A DNA stretch of 64,000 nucleotides from NCBI RefSeq assembly GCF_009720525.1, contig NZ_CP043930.1, positions 6,150,001 to 6,214,000 of the forward strand, written 5' to 3'. Below, piece by piece: positions 55,815 to 64,000 of the stretch. The notes beneath the pieces were generated by a model that saw only the letters and a list, made by a program, of their open reading frames with translations, searched no databases and was not told the origin of the DNA. Position numbers and translations under genes: made by a program. The first letter of the stretch is position 1. Every line of letters begins with the position of its first letter. Source of the stretch: Gimesia benthica (GTDB taxonomy: Bacteria > Planctomycetota > Planctomycetia > Planctomycetales > Planctomycetaceae).

Positions 55815-56135
55815 CGTAAGCGGGCCTTGTTAAAGAACTGGTGATTTCCCTGGAGTCTGGTTCAATCCCTTTAATACTACCTGTTGAATAATACTACGCA
55901 CAGGGGATTTTCGTGTCTTTCGTGACGTTCGTGGTTTGTAAACAGGAAGGGAAACCAGGGCCTGTTCCTCTTTGATACTCCGTTTTTGTGAGCGGAATGG
56001 CGCTAGCCACCGGTGTTAAATTCCGCGTCAACCTAGCTTACCGGCAGCTAGCGCTTTGCCGCTCACGGGGAAGCGTCTAACCGGGGCAACACCCTTCGAC
56101 TCATTTTGTTTGTCTTGTGATTTCGTATTGATCAG
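55815..56135. other. Intergenic region with copy B of the 77-bp repeat
   Basis: About 320 bases between two minus-strand genes. It holds repeat copy B (55989-56065) and otherwise A+T-rich unremarkable sequence. No gene is supported. Confidence 0.5.
55989..56065. repeat. 77-bp inverted repeat, copy B
   Basis: Left arm TGAGCGGAATGGCGCTAGCC identical to copy A; right arm TACCGGCAGCTAGCGCTTTG, reads as its near reverse complement; centre TTAAATTCCGCGTCAACCTAGC. Followed by CGGGGAAGCGTCTAACCGG. Confidence 0.85.
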
Positions 56136-56723
56136 TTATTTGATCAAGCCGAAATCACCGTGCCAGACTACATAGCCGATTGCTGCCACGTTCAGGAAGA
56201 CGGTCAGCCAATACACAACCAGGAATTTCTGTTTGCTGGATTTGTGTCGCAGCAGGCGTTGTGCGGCCAGGGCGCCGGGCCAGCCGCCTACCAGCGACAT
56301 CAAGTGCAGGGTCGCTTCTGCTGTCCGCCACTTTCCCCGTTGGGCCGCTGACTTATCCCAGGCGTAGGCGATAAATGTGATCACACTCGCGGCACCGTAT
56401 GCCACCAGCGCCAGCCAGGAGAGCCGGTTGAAATAAACAGAGACCAGTAGAAAGCCGATAAAGAGTACCGAAAACAGAACAGCGGGAGCGCTGCACAGAC
56501 TCTTGACTACGGACTGGTCTGAAAAACGGACATGCTCCGCCTTGGGTTTACCGTCTTTGCCCGGGGTTGTTTCGTATGAAACAGGATCGCCTGTCTGCGG
56601 CCGGCGTGCAGTTCGAGTGAAAGCGCTGATGTGCACGAAGACCTCTGTGCCGTCGTCTTGGGGGGTGATAAAGCCAAAGCCTTTTTCATCATCCCAGTGT
56701 GTGATTTTTCCCTGTGAACGCAT
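56136..56723 (-). CDS. Cold-shock domain plus DUF1294 membrane protein
   Basis: A 195-residue protein: N-terminal cold-shock domain (1-66) with RNP motifs KGFGFI and VFVHISAF, then a DUF1294 part with three or four helices (FSVLFIGFLLVSVYF, WLALVAYGAASVITFIAYAWDKSAA, VVYWLTVFLNVAAIGYVVWHG). DUF1294 C-termini have the WDKSAAQRGKWRTAEATLH signature, present here. It likely binds RNA or DNA near the membrane; role unknown. The ATG is weakly supported by an A-rich leader. Confidence 0.88.
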   Translation of the reverse strand: MRSQGKITHWDDEKGFGFITPQDDGTEVFVHISAFTRTARRPQTGDPVSYETTPGKDGKPKAEHVRFSDQSVVKSLCSAPAVLFSVLFIGFLLVSVYFNRLSWLALVAYGAASVITFIAYAWDKSAAQRGKWRTAEATLHLMSLVGGWPGALAAQRLLRHKSSKQKFLVVYWLTVFLNVAAIGYVVWHGDFGLIK

Positions 56724-56929
56724 TCAGATTACTTTTTGATTGGGGTGTGATTTTGTGTTGAATTGTGTGTCTGGTACTGGGGACTCATTGTAGCGACTGC
56801 AGAAAATGGATTCGATGATGACAGGTGAGTAAAAAACAGGAATTGCTTCCTGGTTGTATCCCGGTTGGCGGACCTTTAGGATGGATGCTTCAAATGCGTT
56901 CCGAAAACCCGCCTGTGGAGTGCCGCACC

Positions 56930-58495
56930 ATGATGCGTTTCTGTCTGCTGTTGACCGGTTGTCTTGGTTTCCTCTGTCTGGAGTCTGTCAAAAGTAATGC
57001 TGCGGAGCCGGAGAAGGCCGCGACGCCGTTGCTCAAGATTTCGGCCCGGGTTGACCTGGGAGAGGATGTCGGTCAGAGCTTCGGCTCGCTGTTTGAACTG
57101 CGTGATGCGGATGGCACCGTGATTGCCGGGGCCGGGTTTCTGGACGTCTACAACACCCGCTTTCGCGGCGATCGGCACACGCTGCAGTTTTATGTGAAAC
57201 AGCCGGGCACCACTCCAACAGCACAGACGAAACGGCTGCCTCATCCGGATCTGGACACGGGCGTGTATCTGCTGGATCTGAACCAGACGATTTCTGCCTG
57301 GAGTGGTTATCGACCCGGGGCACTGCGGACCTGGAATCCTGCAGCCGGGAAGTGGATCGATACGCCGGAGCCTCCCACGGGACCGGTGGGATCAGGGGAT
57401 GGCATTCAGAGAGTCGGTACCGGCGTGCTCACGTTTTCTTCCAACCGGGCGGCCTACAATGGGCGCATCATTCTTGAGCCGCCTGCCGAGGGACGCTATT
57501 ACAACTTTTATTATGCACAGGGCTTTCTCTGTTTCTATCATGGCATGCGGTCCGAACAGGGGGGCTTTACGAAGGTTGTGGCCTGTCCCTGGAAGCCGTC
57601 GGATGGGGGACCGGTGGATCTGTCGCGGGCAGTGAGCATCGACTGCAAATTTGTGGGCGCGACGCCGTTCGCCTGGGGGCAGTATCGGAATGAACTGCTC
57701 ACGGTTTCGAACTGGGGAGGCGTCTATGTGTTCGATGGAAACAAGTGGCGGACGATTCTGGAAGCCAGCGACAAAAGCAGCTACCAGGTTTATTCGATGC
57801 TGAACTTTCGGGACCGGCTGCTGCTGGCCCAGTATCCATCGGGCGAACTGTTTGAGTATACGGGGGGGACTGAAATCAGGCAGCTGTCCGGCTGGCCGCC
57901 CCGATTGCCGGGAGTTTCGCCGAGTGCTCGTGAAGCACAGACGCTGGCGATTTACCGGGGTGATCTGTTTGTGGGAGTCTGGCCCTGGGCCGAGTTGTGG
58001 CGGTACGACGCGGACGCGGACCGCTGGTTTTCTGAGGGGCGGATGTTTTCGCATCCCGAACTGACGGACAAGACGGTGCATCCTTACGAGGCGGAAGCGG
58101 TGCAACATAAGCTGGTGCTCAATCACTGGGGGCAGCGAATTACCGGACTGGTGCCGCAGGGGGGCGCGTTGATGGTCTCGACCTCTTCCAAGGGAACCTA
58201 TCCCTGGTCGGATCAGTACACGTTTCTGACCGATGCGCAGCGACGGGAATATGGAGCCGTGCTGGCGTTTGAGATGCCCGGGAATCTGGCAGCGCAGTTG
58301 AAGTGGAAGGATCAGCCGCTGGAACTGGAGTTCTGTATTGAACCGGGGCGACTGGTGATTCGTCAGGACGGCCAGGAGATTGGAGCGACTGCGTTTGCAG
58401 CGACGGATGTGAAGCGGTTGCAGCAGGCGCGCGTTGTCTGGGGTGAGGGGGTGTTTGGGAAGCTGAAGGGGACGGTGCAGGGAACGCGGGAGTGA
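56930..58495 (+). CDS. Exported protein of unknown function
   Basis: A 521-residue protein with an N-terminal signal (MMRFCLLLTGCLGFLCLESV...), possibly a lipoprotein through LTGC. It has a beta-rich body with repeated blade-like strands (DGNKWRTILEASDKSSYQVYSMLNFRDRLLLAQYPSGELFEY) that might form a propeller, and a final domain (LKWKDQPLELEFCIEPGRLVIR). No catalytic motif is recognised. ATG 56930 follows GGAG by 9, and is preferred over GTG 56825. A repeat copy follows 42 bases after the stop. Confidence 0.65.
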   Translation: MMRFCLLLTGCLGFLCLESVKSNAAEPEKAATPLLKISARVDLGEDVGQSFGSLFELRDADGTVIAGAGFLDVYNTRFRGDRHTLQFYVKQPGTTPTAQTKRLPHPDLDTGVYLLDLNQTISAWSGYRPGALRTWNPAAGKWIDTPEPPTGPVGSGDGIQRVGTGVLTFSSNRAAYNGRIILEPPAEGRYYNFYYAQGFLCFYHGMRSEQGGFTKVVACPWKPSDGGPVDLSRAVSIDCKFVGATPFAWGQYRNELLTVSNWGGVYVFDGNKWRTILEASDKSSYQVYSMLNFRDRLLLAQYPSGELFEYTGGTEIRQLSGWPPRLPGVSPSAREAQTLAIYRGDLFVGVWPWAELWRYDADADRWFSEGRMFSHPELTDKTVHPYEAEAVQHKLVLNHWGQRITGLVPQGGALMVSTSSKGTYPWSDQYTFLTDAQRREYGAVLAFEMPGNLAAQLKWKDQPLELEFCIEPGRLVIRQDGQEIGATAFAATDVKRLQQARVVWGEGVFGKLKGTVQGTRE

Positions 58496-58536
58496 GGTGC
58501 GGTTTCTCAATATACCGTATTTGCTCTGTGAATTTA

Positions 58537-58613
58537 TGAGCGGAATGGCGCTAGCCACCGGTGCTATATTCCACGTCGACCTTGGTTACCGGCAGCTAGC
58601 GCTTTGCCGCTCA
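58537..58613. repeat. 77-bp inverted repeat, copy C
   Basis: Arms and centre match copies A, B and D (right arm as in B). Centre CTATATTCCACGTCGACCTTGG. The 31 bases before it recur partly at 58688-58718 (about 24 of 31 alike). Confidence 0.85.
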
Positions 58614-58852
58614 CGGGGGCTGCGTCTGATCGGGGATAGTCGCTACCGCTTATGGTACTGGACAAGAACGGCTGTCTGGTGAGTATCGGTTTCTCACTCT
58701 AGCGCATTTGTTCTGCGACCTCTTGTTGCCTGCGGCAATCGTGGATTGCATTCGGGAGCACCCTCTTTGTTTTCACTGGTGGTTGATGTGCGCTGGTTGT
58801 ACGTCTGCTGTTCGTGCTGGTGCCGATCTGTATGATCTCCGGTTTGTTATTC

Positions 58853-58929
58853 TGAGCGGAATGGCGCTCGCCACCGGTGTTGTATTCCACGTCGAACCTG
58901 GTTACCGGCGGCTAGCGCCTTGCCGCTCA
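58853..58929. repeat. 77-bp inverted repeat, copy D
   Basis: Left arm TGAGCGGAATGGCGCTCGCC has one change from the others; right arm TACCGGCGGCTAGCGCCTTG as in copy A; centre TTGTATTCCACGTCGAACCTGG. Confidence 0.85.
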
Positions 58930-59073
58930 GGGGGGAGGTTTCCATGCGATATTTTCGAAGACAGCAGTGGAGGATGATGTCGTCTGGCGGGCGGACACAT
59001 GGGGCCGCCCCTACGTTGTTCTTTTGCTTTGCTGTTGTAGCATCTTGTGGATTGGCGGCTGGGGGTCAAGACA

Positions 59074-59160
59074 GAATTTTGTCCCGATGTGGCCGGATTT
59101 TGTCCTGCTCTGTCCGGGATTTTGTCCTGGTTCGTCCGGACTCTGTCCCGGTTTGCCCTG
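59074..59160 (+). repeat. Imperfect 22-bp tandem repeat, four units
   Basis: Units 59074-59095, 59096-59117, 59118-59139 and 59140-59160 share the core ATTTTGTCCTG..CGTCCGG. Units 2 and 3 are closest (GATTTTGTCCTGCTCTGTCC and GATTTTGTCCTGGTTCGTCC). Confidence 0.7.
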
Positions 59161-59431
59161 AACAGTGGGAACGCAGATGGCACAGCGGTGCGAACTGTTT
59201 GGGTGAAAACATGGTGAAAATCGATGCTGGTTCAGGTGCAGATGTATCACTGGTTCCGACTGTTTCCGTGAGCGCAAACCCGCCTCGCGCGCGAGCCAGA
59301 AGGGAACCAGCATACGATTCGGAACAGAGCGATCAAGTTCAATTTCTGCAGGTGAAAGTGCAGGCAGTTCAGGGGAACGTTCCGACAGCAAAAAGAGGTA
59401 AATTGAGTGCTGGGAATGGGATTGGATGCCC

Positions 59432-59445
59432 TGCAAGAGTTTGCA
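59432..59445. promoter_or_regulatory. Operator-like palindrome TGCAA-N4-TTGCA
   Basis: TGCAAGAGTTTGCA; the flanks CCC..CAC match the reverse of the element at 48873-48886, and a nearby GGTGCAGGGTCTGCAGAATC resembles the downstream part there. It is 465 bases before the adaptor gene. Confidence 0.35.
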
Positions 59446-59909
59446 CTCAGCGGGTGCAGGGTCTGCAGAATCTTTCAGGGTGTTGAGGCGATTCCTGGTT
59501 CCCAGAGTGAGTCAGGGGCCTGGTTCAGTGAGAACAGATTTGTTTCATAAAAAAATAAAAGTGTGGTCGAACGGTGGAAATCAGGGGGTGGATGCAGGCT
59601 GTCTGTTTACGATCAAGGCGGGAATCTCCCGAAAATCAGGGGGAATTCTCTGCATGGGACAGGAAGTGAAATTCGTCAAGTGAAGAATAACAGATTTTTG
59701 CGAACGGGTACGACGACTGTTCAGCAGTGGATGTTTTCCGCGTGCTTTGGCATTGGATATGCATATTCTCGTCAGCAGTCCGGCAGGAACGGGTTTCTCC
59801 CGTGCTGTCATCTGAGGAACGAAATTATAGCTCATACCACTACTTCCTCACTTACCGACACTCCTGACCAACCTGCCCGGGGCTTAACATCAGAGGAACA
59901 TTTAAGACC

Positions 59910-61133
59910 ATGAAATTTACAATGACTGTCGCCAGCTTTCTGGCTTTGATTTCACTCTCGCTAACCGGTTGCGAGTATCTCCCGCAGACTCACGCCGAAT
60001 CTCACACCGCAGCGCCAGGTAAGGCACATGGCGAAGAACACGCGGAAGGTCACGCCGATGAACATGGCGGTGCGCATGCAGAGTCTCACGGTGAGGGACA
60101 TGGAGAAGGGGGACATCACGCGGTTCACAAGATTATTGTGACGACTCCGGTAAAAAAAGATGTGATCAGCACCCAGCAGTATGTCTGCCAGATTCACTCC
60201 TGTCAGCACATCGAAGTTCGCGCGCTGGAAGGCGGTTACCTGGAAAAGATTAATATTAAAGAAGGACAGCACGTCAAGAAGGGGGATCTGCTGTTCAAGA
60301 TCCTGCCGACATTGTTCCAGGCCCGCATGGAATCAGAACTGGCGGAAGCCAATCGCGTACAGATTGAGTTGGATAACGCACAGTCGTTGATGGATAAGGG
60401 GATCGTTTCGTCACAGGAGATCGCGCTGAAAAAAGCGGAGCTGGCGAAGGCGAAAGCCAAAGTGCAACTGGCCCAGGCGGAACTGGGTTTTACGAATGTC
60501 AAAGCCCCCTTCGACGGGATCGTTGACCGCCAGCGGAATCAGCTGGGGAGTCTGATTGAAGAGGGAGACGTGCTGACGACCATGTCCGACAACAGTCTGA
60601 TGTGGGTTTACTTTAACGTGCCCGAGGCACAGTACCTGGAGTACAAAGCCGAGTTGGATAAGGATGGCGGGAAATCGGACCATCTGCAGATCGAACTCAA
60701 ACTGGCCAACGGCGAAATCTTTCCTCAGCAGGGGAAGATCGGTGCAATTGAAGCTGATTTTAATAACATGACGGGGAACATCCCCTTCCGTGCAGATTTT
60801 CCGAATCCGGAAGGGTTGCTGCGTAACGGTCAGACCGGAACGATTTTGATTCACCGCACCTTACAGAACATTCTCGTAATTCCACAGAGAGCGACTTTCG
60901 AGATTCTCGCCAAACGTTATGCGTTCGTTGTTGATAAGGACAACGTCGTACACCAGAGAGACATTGAGATCGAGGGCGAACAGGACGATATCTTCGTGCT
61001 CAAGAGTGGTCTCAAGGAAGGCGAGAAGATCATTCTCGAGGGAATTCGTCAGGTGAAGGACGGCGACAAGATCAAATACGATTTCCGTGACCCACAGGAA
61101 GTACTCAGTAACCTGAAATATCACGCGGAATAA
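59910..61133 (+). CDS. RND efflux adaptor (membrane-fusion) lipoprotein, His-rich
   Basis: A 407-residue membrane-fusion protein. N-terminus MKFTMTVASFLALISLSLTGC, lipobox Cys21, then a stretch at 28-72 with about 14 His and many Glu (AHGEEHAEGHADEHGG...), likely metal-binding. Then barrel-sandwich VEVRALEGGYLEKINIKEGQHVKKGDLLFKI, a helical hairpin, FTNVKAPFDGIVDRQRNQLGSL and the C-terminal beta domains. Followed after 18 bases by the RND pump gene; together with an outer-membrane factor, not in the window, they form a tripartite pump. Substrate unknown. Confidence 0.92.
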   Translation: MKFTMTVASFLALISLSLTGCEYLPQTHAESHTAAPGKAHGEEHAEGHADEHGGAHAESHGEGHGEGGHHAVHKIIVTTPVKKDVISTQQYVCQIHSCQHIEVRALEGGYLEKINIKEGQHVKKGDLLFKILPTLFQARMESELAEANRVQIELDNAQSLMDKGIVSSQEIALKKAELAKAKAKVQLAQAELGFTNVKAPFDGIVDRQRNQLGSLIEEGDVLTTMSDNSLMWVYFNVPEAQYLEYKAELDKDGGKSDHLQIELKLANGEIFPQQGKIGAIEADFNNMTGNIPFRADFPNPEGLLRNGQTGTILIHRTLQNILVIPQRATFEILAKRYAFVVDKDNVVHQRDIEIEGEQDDIFVLKSGLKEGEKIILEGIRQVKDGDKIKYDFRDPQEVLSNLKYHAE

Positions 61134-61151
61134 GCAGGTAAGATCAATAAT

Positions 61152-64000
61152 ATGTTCGCTAAATTTCTACATCGCCCGGCATTGGCGATGGTCATCTCGC
61201 TGCTCATCCTGTTTATGGGTGGGCTGGCGATCACGGCCCTGCCAATTTCCCAGTTTCCGTCTGTCGCTCCACCGAGTGTGGTTGTGGCCGTCTCCTATCC
61301 TGGTGCGAGTGCCAAAATTCTGGTTGACTCCACCCTGGTGATCCTGGAGCGAGCCATCAACGGTGTCCCCAACATGCGGTACATGAGCTCTGCCGCCACC
61401 AGTGCGGGTGAAGCCACGATCAAGATCATCTTTGAACCGGGTACTGACCCGAACACGGCGGTCTTGAACGTGAATAACCGTATTCAGATGGTGAAGAACC
61501 GTCTGCCCCCCATCGTGGAGCGTGAGGGGATTATCGTCATGCAGAACATGACGAGTATGTTGATGTACGTGAACGTCTACAGTAAAGACCCGAACGTCGA
61601 CCAGAACTTCCTCTACAACTACACCACGGTGAACCTGCTTCCCGAAATTAAACGTATTCGCGGGGTTGGCCGGGCACAGATTCTCGGTAACCGTGCATAC
61701 GCGATGCGGGTCGAACTGGATCTGGACCGGATGCGGGCCTATAAAATCTCTTCCGCAGACGTGATGGAAGCGATCAAGGAACAGAGTATGATCGGTTCTC
61801 CCGGGCGACTCGGTCAGGCGACGGGTACGACGTCGCAGACGATCGAGTACGTACTGACCTGGATCGGCCGGTACAATAAACCGGAGCAATACGAGAACAT
61901 TATCCTGCGTGCGAACCCGAACGGGGAGATTCTGCGCTTAAAGGATGTGGCCAAGGTCAACCTGGGATCATCGTTCTACGACCTGTATTCGGACATCGAC
62001 GGCTATCCTTCCGCGTCGATTGTGCTTAAGCAGATTCCGGGCTCTAACGCTGCGGACGTGATTGCGAAAGTGAAGGAGAAACTGAAAGAGATCAAGACGG
62101 AGTCATTCCCGCCGGGGATGGACTACGCGATCAGTTACGACGTTTCGAACTTCCTGGATGCTTCTATCGAGAAGGTGCTGCATACCCTGTTCGAAGCGTT
62201 TATCCTGGTGTCGCTGGTGGTCTTCCTGTTCCTGGGTGACTTCCGTAGTACGCTGATTCCGACGCTCGCGGTGCCGGTGTCGTTGATCGGGACATTCTTC
62301 TTTATGAGTCTGTTCGGCATGTCGATCAACCTGATTACGCTGTTCGCACTGGTGCTGGCGATCGGGGTTGTGGTCGACGACGCGATCGTGGTGGTGGAAG
62401 CGGTGCATGAAAAGATGCACGCCAAGCACCTCTCGCCATATGCAGCTACCAAAGAGGTGGTGGCTGAGATCAGCGGTGCGATCATCGCGATTACCCTGGT
62501 GATGACCTCCGTGTTTATTCCGGTGACCTTCATGCCCGGGGCGGTGGGTGTGTTCTATCGTCAGTTCGCATTGACGATGGCGATGTCCATTGTGCTGTCC
62601 GGTGTGGTCGCGTTGACACTGACGCCTGTGTTGTGTGCGATGATTCTCAAGCCGCATACCGGCTATGTCGAACAGAAGGGGATCGTCGGTCTGATTAACC
62701 GCCTGCTCAAGAAGATCAGTGGCCGGTATGCCTTTGTGCTGCGGGGACTGCTGTGTGTCTTCCTCGGGGCTGCAGTGGGATATGGCGTTTACGAACTGCT
62801 GCATGTGGAGATCGTGCACGAAGTGCTTTCGGAACAGGTTGAACTGACGCATCTGCGGACCGTGATTATCGGGGTCGTGATGGCGGTGTTGTTCGCCTTT
62901 ACGTTCCGGGCGGTCTTCTCCGGCAGTGAACCCAACGAGAAGAAAAAGAAGGGGCCGATCGGCATCTTTCTGTACTACTTCGACCGGGGTGTGGACAAGG
63001 TGACGAATGCGTTTACCTGGATTGTGGGTCTGATCATCACCCGGCGTATCTTCACCATGATTGTGATTGGTGTATTCGGTTACGGGATTTTGCTGGTCAA
63101 CGAAGTGCTGCCTTCCGGGTTCATTCCGCTGGAAGACCAGGGGGTAATCTATGGGATTATCCAGACGCCCCCCGGTTCCACGCTGGAGTATACGAACTCG
63201 AAGTCGCATGAACTGCAGAAGATCTGTGAAGAGTTCGATGAAATTACTTCAGTGACTTCACTGGCGGGTTACGAAATTCTGACGGAAGGTCGTGGTTCCA
63301 ACGCGGGTACCTGTCTGATTAACCTGAAGCCCTGGTCCGAGCGGAAGCTGACTTCGAAAGAGATCATTGAAGAGCTCGAACAGAAAGGGCGGGCGATTGC
63401 CAACGTGAAGCTTGAATTCTTCGAGCCGCCTGCGGTGCCCGGTTTCGGTGCAGCCGGTGGTTTCTCGCTCTGTCTGCTCGATAAGACCAACAGTGGCGAC
63501 TACGACGCGTTCGGTAAAATCACCGAAAACTTCCTGGCGGAACTGGGTAAGCGGAAAGAGTTGAAGGGTCTGTTTACCTTCTTCGCGAATAACTATCCGC
63601 AGTACGAAGTTGTGATCGACAACGACGTGGCGATGCAGAAGGGGGTCTCGATTGCAGACGCGATGGAAAACCTTTCGATTGTCGTGGGTAGTACATGGGA
63701 GCAGGGTTTCATTCGCTTCGGACAGTTCTACAAAGTGTATGTGCAGTCCGCGCCGGAGTTTCGTCGGTATCCTGAAGACCTGCGGAACATGTTCGTCAAA
63801 AATGATGAAGGAGAGATGGTACCTTACTCAGCGTTTATGAAGATCAAGAAGATGCAGGGGATGAACGAAATCAACCGTTATAACCTGTATACGACGGCGA
63901 TTATTCAGGGAGCTCCTTCGACTGGTTACAGTTCCGGTCAGGCAATCGATGCGATTAAGGAAGTGGCGGAAAAGACGCTGCCTCACGGATATGGTATCGG
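61152..64000 (+). CDS. RND efflux permease (HAE1-like), 3' end outside window
   Basis: An open frame of 949 codons to the window edge from ATG 61152, the first Met after the adaptor stop in the same frame. It has the N-terminal helix LAMVISLLILFMGGLAITALPISQFPSVAPPSVVV, the porter region, and the proton-relay Asp pair in GVVVDDAIVVVEAVHEKM (helix 4). Between helix 6 and the LPSGFIPLEDQG loop about 90 extra residues form two added hydrophobic segments (LRGLLCVFLGAAVGYGVYELL; LRTVIIGVVMAVLFAFTFRAVF). The rest resembles AcrB-type pumps. Missing end: about 100 to 150 residues. Substrate unknown. Confidence 0.93.
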   Translation, partial: MFAKFLHRPALAMVISLLILFMGGLAITALPISQFPSVAPPSVVVAVSYPGASAKILVDSTLVILERAINGVPNMRYMSSAATSAGEATIKIIFEPGTDPNTAVLNVNNRIQMVKNRLPPIVEREGIIVMQNMTSMLMYVNVYSKDPNVDQNFLYNYTTVNLLPEIKRIRGVGRAQILGNRAYAMRVELDLDRMRAYKISSADVMEAIKEQSMIGSPGRLGQATGTTSQTIEYVLTWIGRYNKPEQYENIILRANPNGEILRLKDVAKVNLGSSFYDLYSDIDGYPSASIVLKQIPGSNAADVIAKVKEKLKEIKTESFPPGMDYAISYDVSNFLDASIEKVLHTLFEAFILVSLVVFLFLGDFRSTLIPTLAVPVSLIGTFFFMSLFGMSINLITLFALVLAIGVVVDDAIVVVEAVHEKMHAKHLSPYAATKEVVAEISGAIIAITLVMTSVFIPVTFMPGAVGVFYRQFALTMAMSIVLSGVVALTLTPVLCAMILKPHTGYVEQKGIVGLINRLLKKISGRYAFVLRGLLCVFLGAAVGYGVYELLHVEIVHEVLSEQVELTHLRTVIIGVVMAVLFAFTFRAVFSGSEPNEKKKKGPIGIFLYYFDRGVDKVTNAFTWIVGLIITRRIFTMIVIGVFGYGILLVNEVLPSGFIPLEDQGVIYGIIQTPPGSTLEYTNSKSHELQKICEEFDEITSVTSLAGYEILTEGRGSNAGTCLINLKPWSERKLTSKEIIEELEQKGRAIANVKLEFFEPPAVPGFGAAGGFSLCLLDKTNSGDYDAFGKITENFLAELGKRKELKGLFTFFANNYPQYEVVIDNDVAMQKGVSIADAMENLSIVVGSTWEQGFIRFGQFYKVYVQSAPEFRRYPEDLRNMFVKNDEGEMVPYSAFMKIKKMQGMNEINRYNLYTTAIIQGAPSTGYSSGQAIDAIKEVAEKTLPHGYGI

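Larger units (their letters stand above)
58930..59909. other. Non-coding region before the RND genes
   Basis: About 980 bases with no convincing gene; a long open frame at 58920-59486 overlaps repeat D and has no ribosome site or domain, so it is rejected. It holds the 22-bp tandem repeat, a TGCAA-N4-TTGCA palindrome and the pair TGCTGGTTC/GAACCAGCA (59223-59231 and 59328-59336). It should carry the promoter of the RND genes. Confidence 0.5.

Noticed and set aside
55850-55870. GGTTCAATCCC suggesting a tRNA T-arm
   Set aside because: No matching acceptor stem, D-arm or anticodon arm was found around it.
58920-59486. 188-residue open frame in the plus strand after repeat D
   Set aside because: It begins inside a repeat copy, has no ribosome site or signal that makes sense, is rich in Arg, and its body covers a tandem repeat and a non-coding region.
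61167-63209. Open frames of 240 and 368 residues on the minus strand across the RND gene
   Set aside because: They are antisense shadows of the pump, which is clearly coding on the plus strand with conserved motifs; their His/Arg-rich translations are typical of shadows.

Overview
The window looks like chromosomal DNA of a planctomycete, most like Gimesia or a relative. The evidence is the gene content: DUF1501 and DUF1552 Tat-exported proteins, a large planctomycete-type c-cytochrome protein (DUF1587/1592/1588/1585), a DUF1559 protein with a type IV pilin-like N-terminus and an H-X9-DG tail, a Cys-type sulfatase, and many 6-15 bp 5' leaders with good Shine-Dalgarno sites. The genus is an inference; no rRNA, tRNA, IS element, CRISPR array or replication origin was seen.

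Layout. 1-3.1 kb: tail of an unrecognised gene, an exported intradiol-dioxygenase-like protein, a DinB protein, a small DUF542-like protein and an SDR. 3.3-8.5 kb: a GntR/FCD regulator with a perfect 16-bp palindrome upstream, then the c-cytochrome protein (broken by a G-run frameshift) overlapping a DUF1552 gene. 8.5-18 kb (minus): five genes made of circularly permuted ATP-grasp, alpha-E and transglutaminase modules, a probable peptide-ligation system with one intact and one degenerate ATP-grasp. 18.3-20 kb: DUF1559 protein and a small lipoprotein. 20.3-26.8 kb (minus): Hsp20, a LonB-like protease and two SPFH membrane proteins. 26.8-27.4 kb: no gene, but a probable small structured RNA with a clear intrinsic terminator.

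27.5-37.8 kb is the most interesting region: a stress/redox/ion-homeostasis island around a sigma-54 enhancer-binding regulator (35166). I find near-consensus sigma-54 promoters (-24 GG, exactly 10 bases, -12 GC) before the regulator itself, before the divergent epimerase-VKOR-SPW operon, before a rhodanese gene and before a helical protein at 27579. The same island carries a PPOX flavin protein, two CaCA-type cation exchangers and an aconitase. I propose a small, self-regulating local sigma-54 regulon.

37.8-50.4 kb: OprB-like porin, sulfatase, MGH1/GH63-like glycosidase, two DUF1501 proteins and an SbtA bicarbonate transporter with a PII-like SbtB partner. 50.5-55.8 kb is an A+T-richer patch of orphan genes (lipoprotein, small membrane proteins, a protein built of three internal repeats, a YcaQ-type glycosylase) interspersed with two repeat families: 77-bp inverted repeats (four copies between 53.1 and 59 kb) and a short GGTTCCTGACACC repeat bounding three small orphan genes. 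56-58.5 kb: a CSD-DUF1294 protein and an exported protein of unknown function. 58.5-59.9 kb is non-coding and repeat-rich. 59.9-64 kb: a His-rich RND adaptor lipoprotein and the start of its RND pump, which carries an unusual two-helix insertion and runs off the window.
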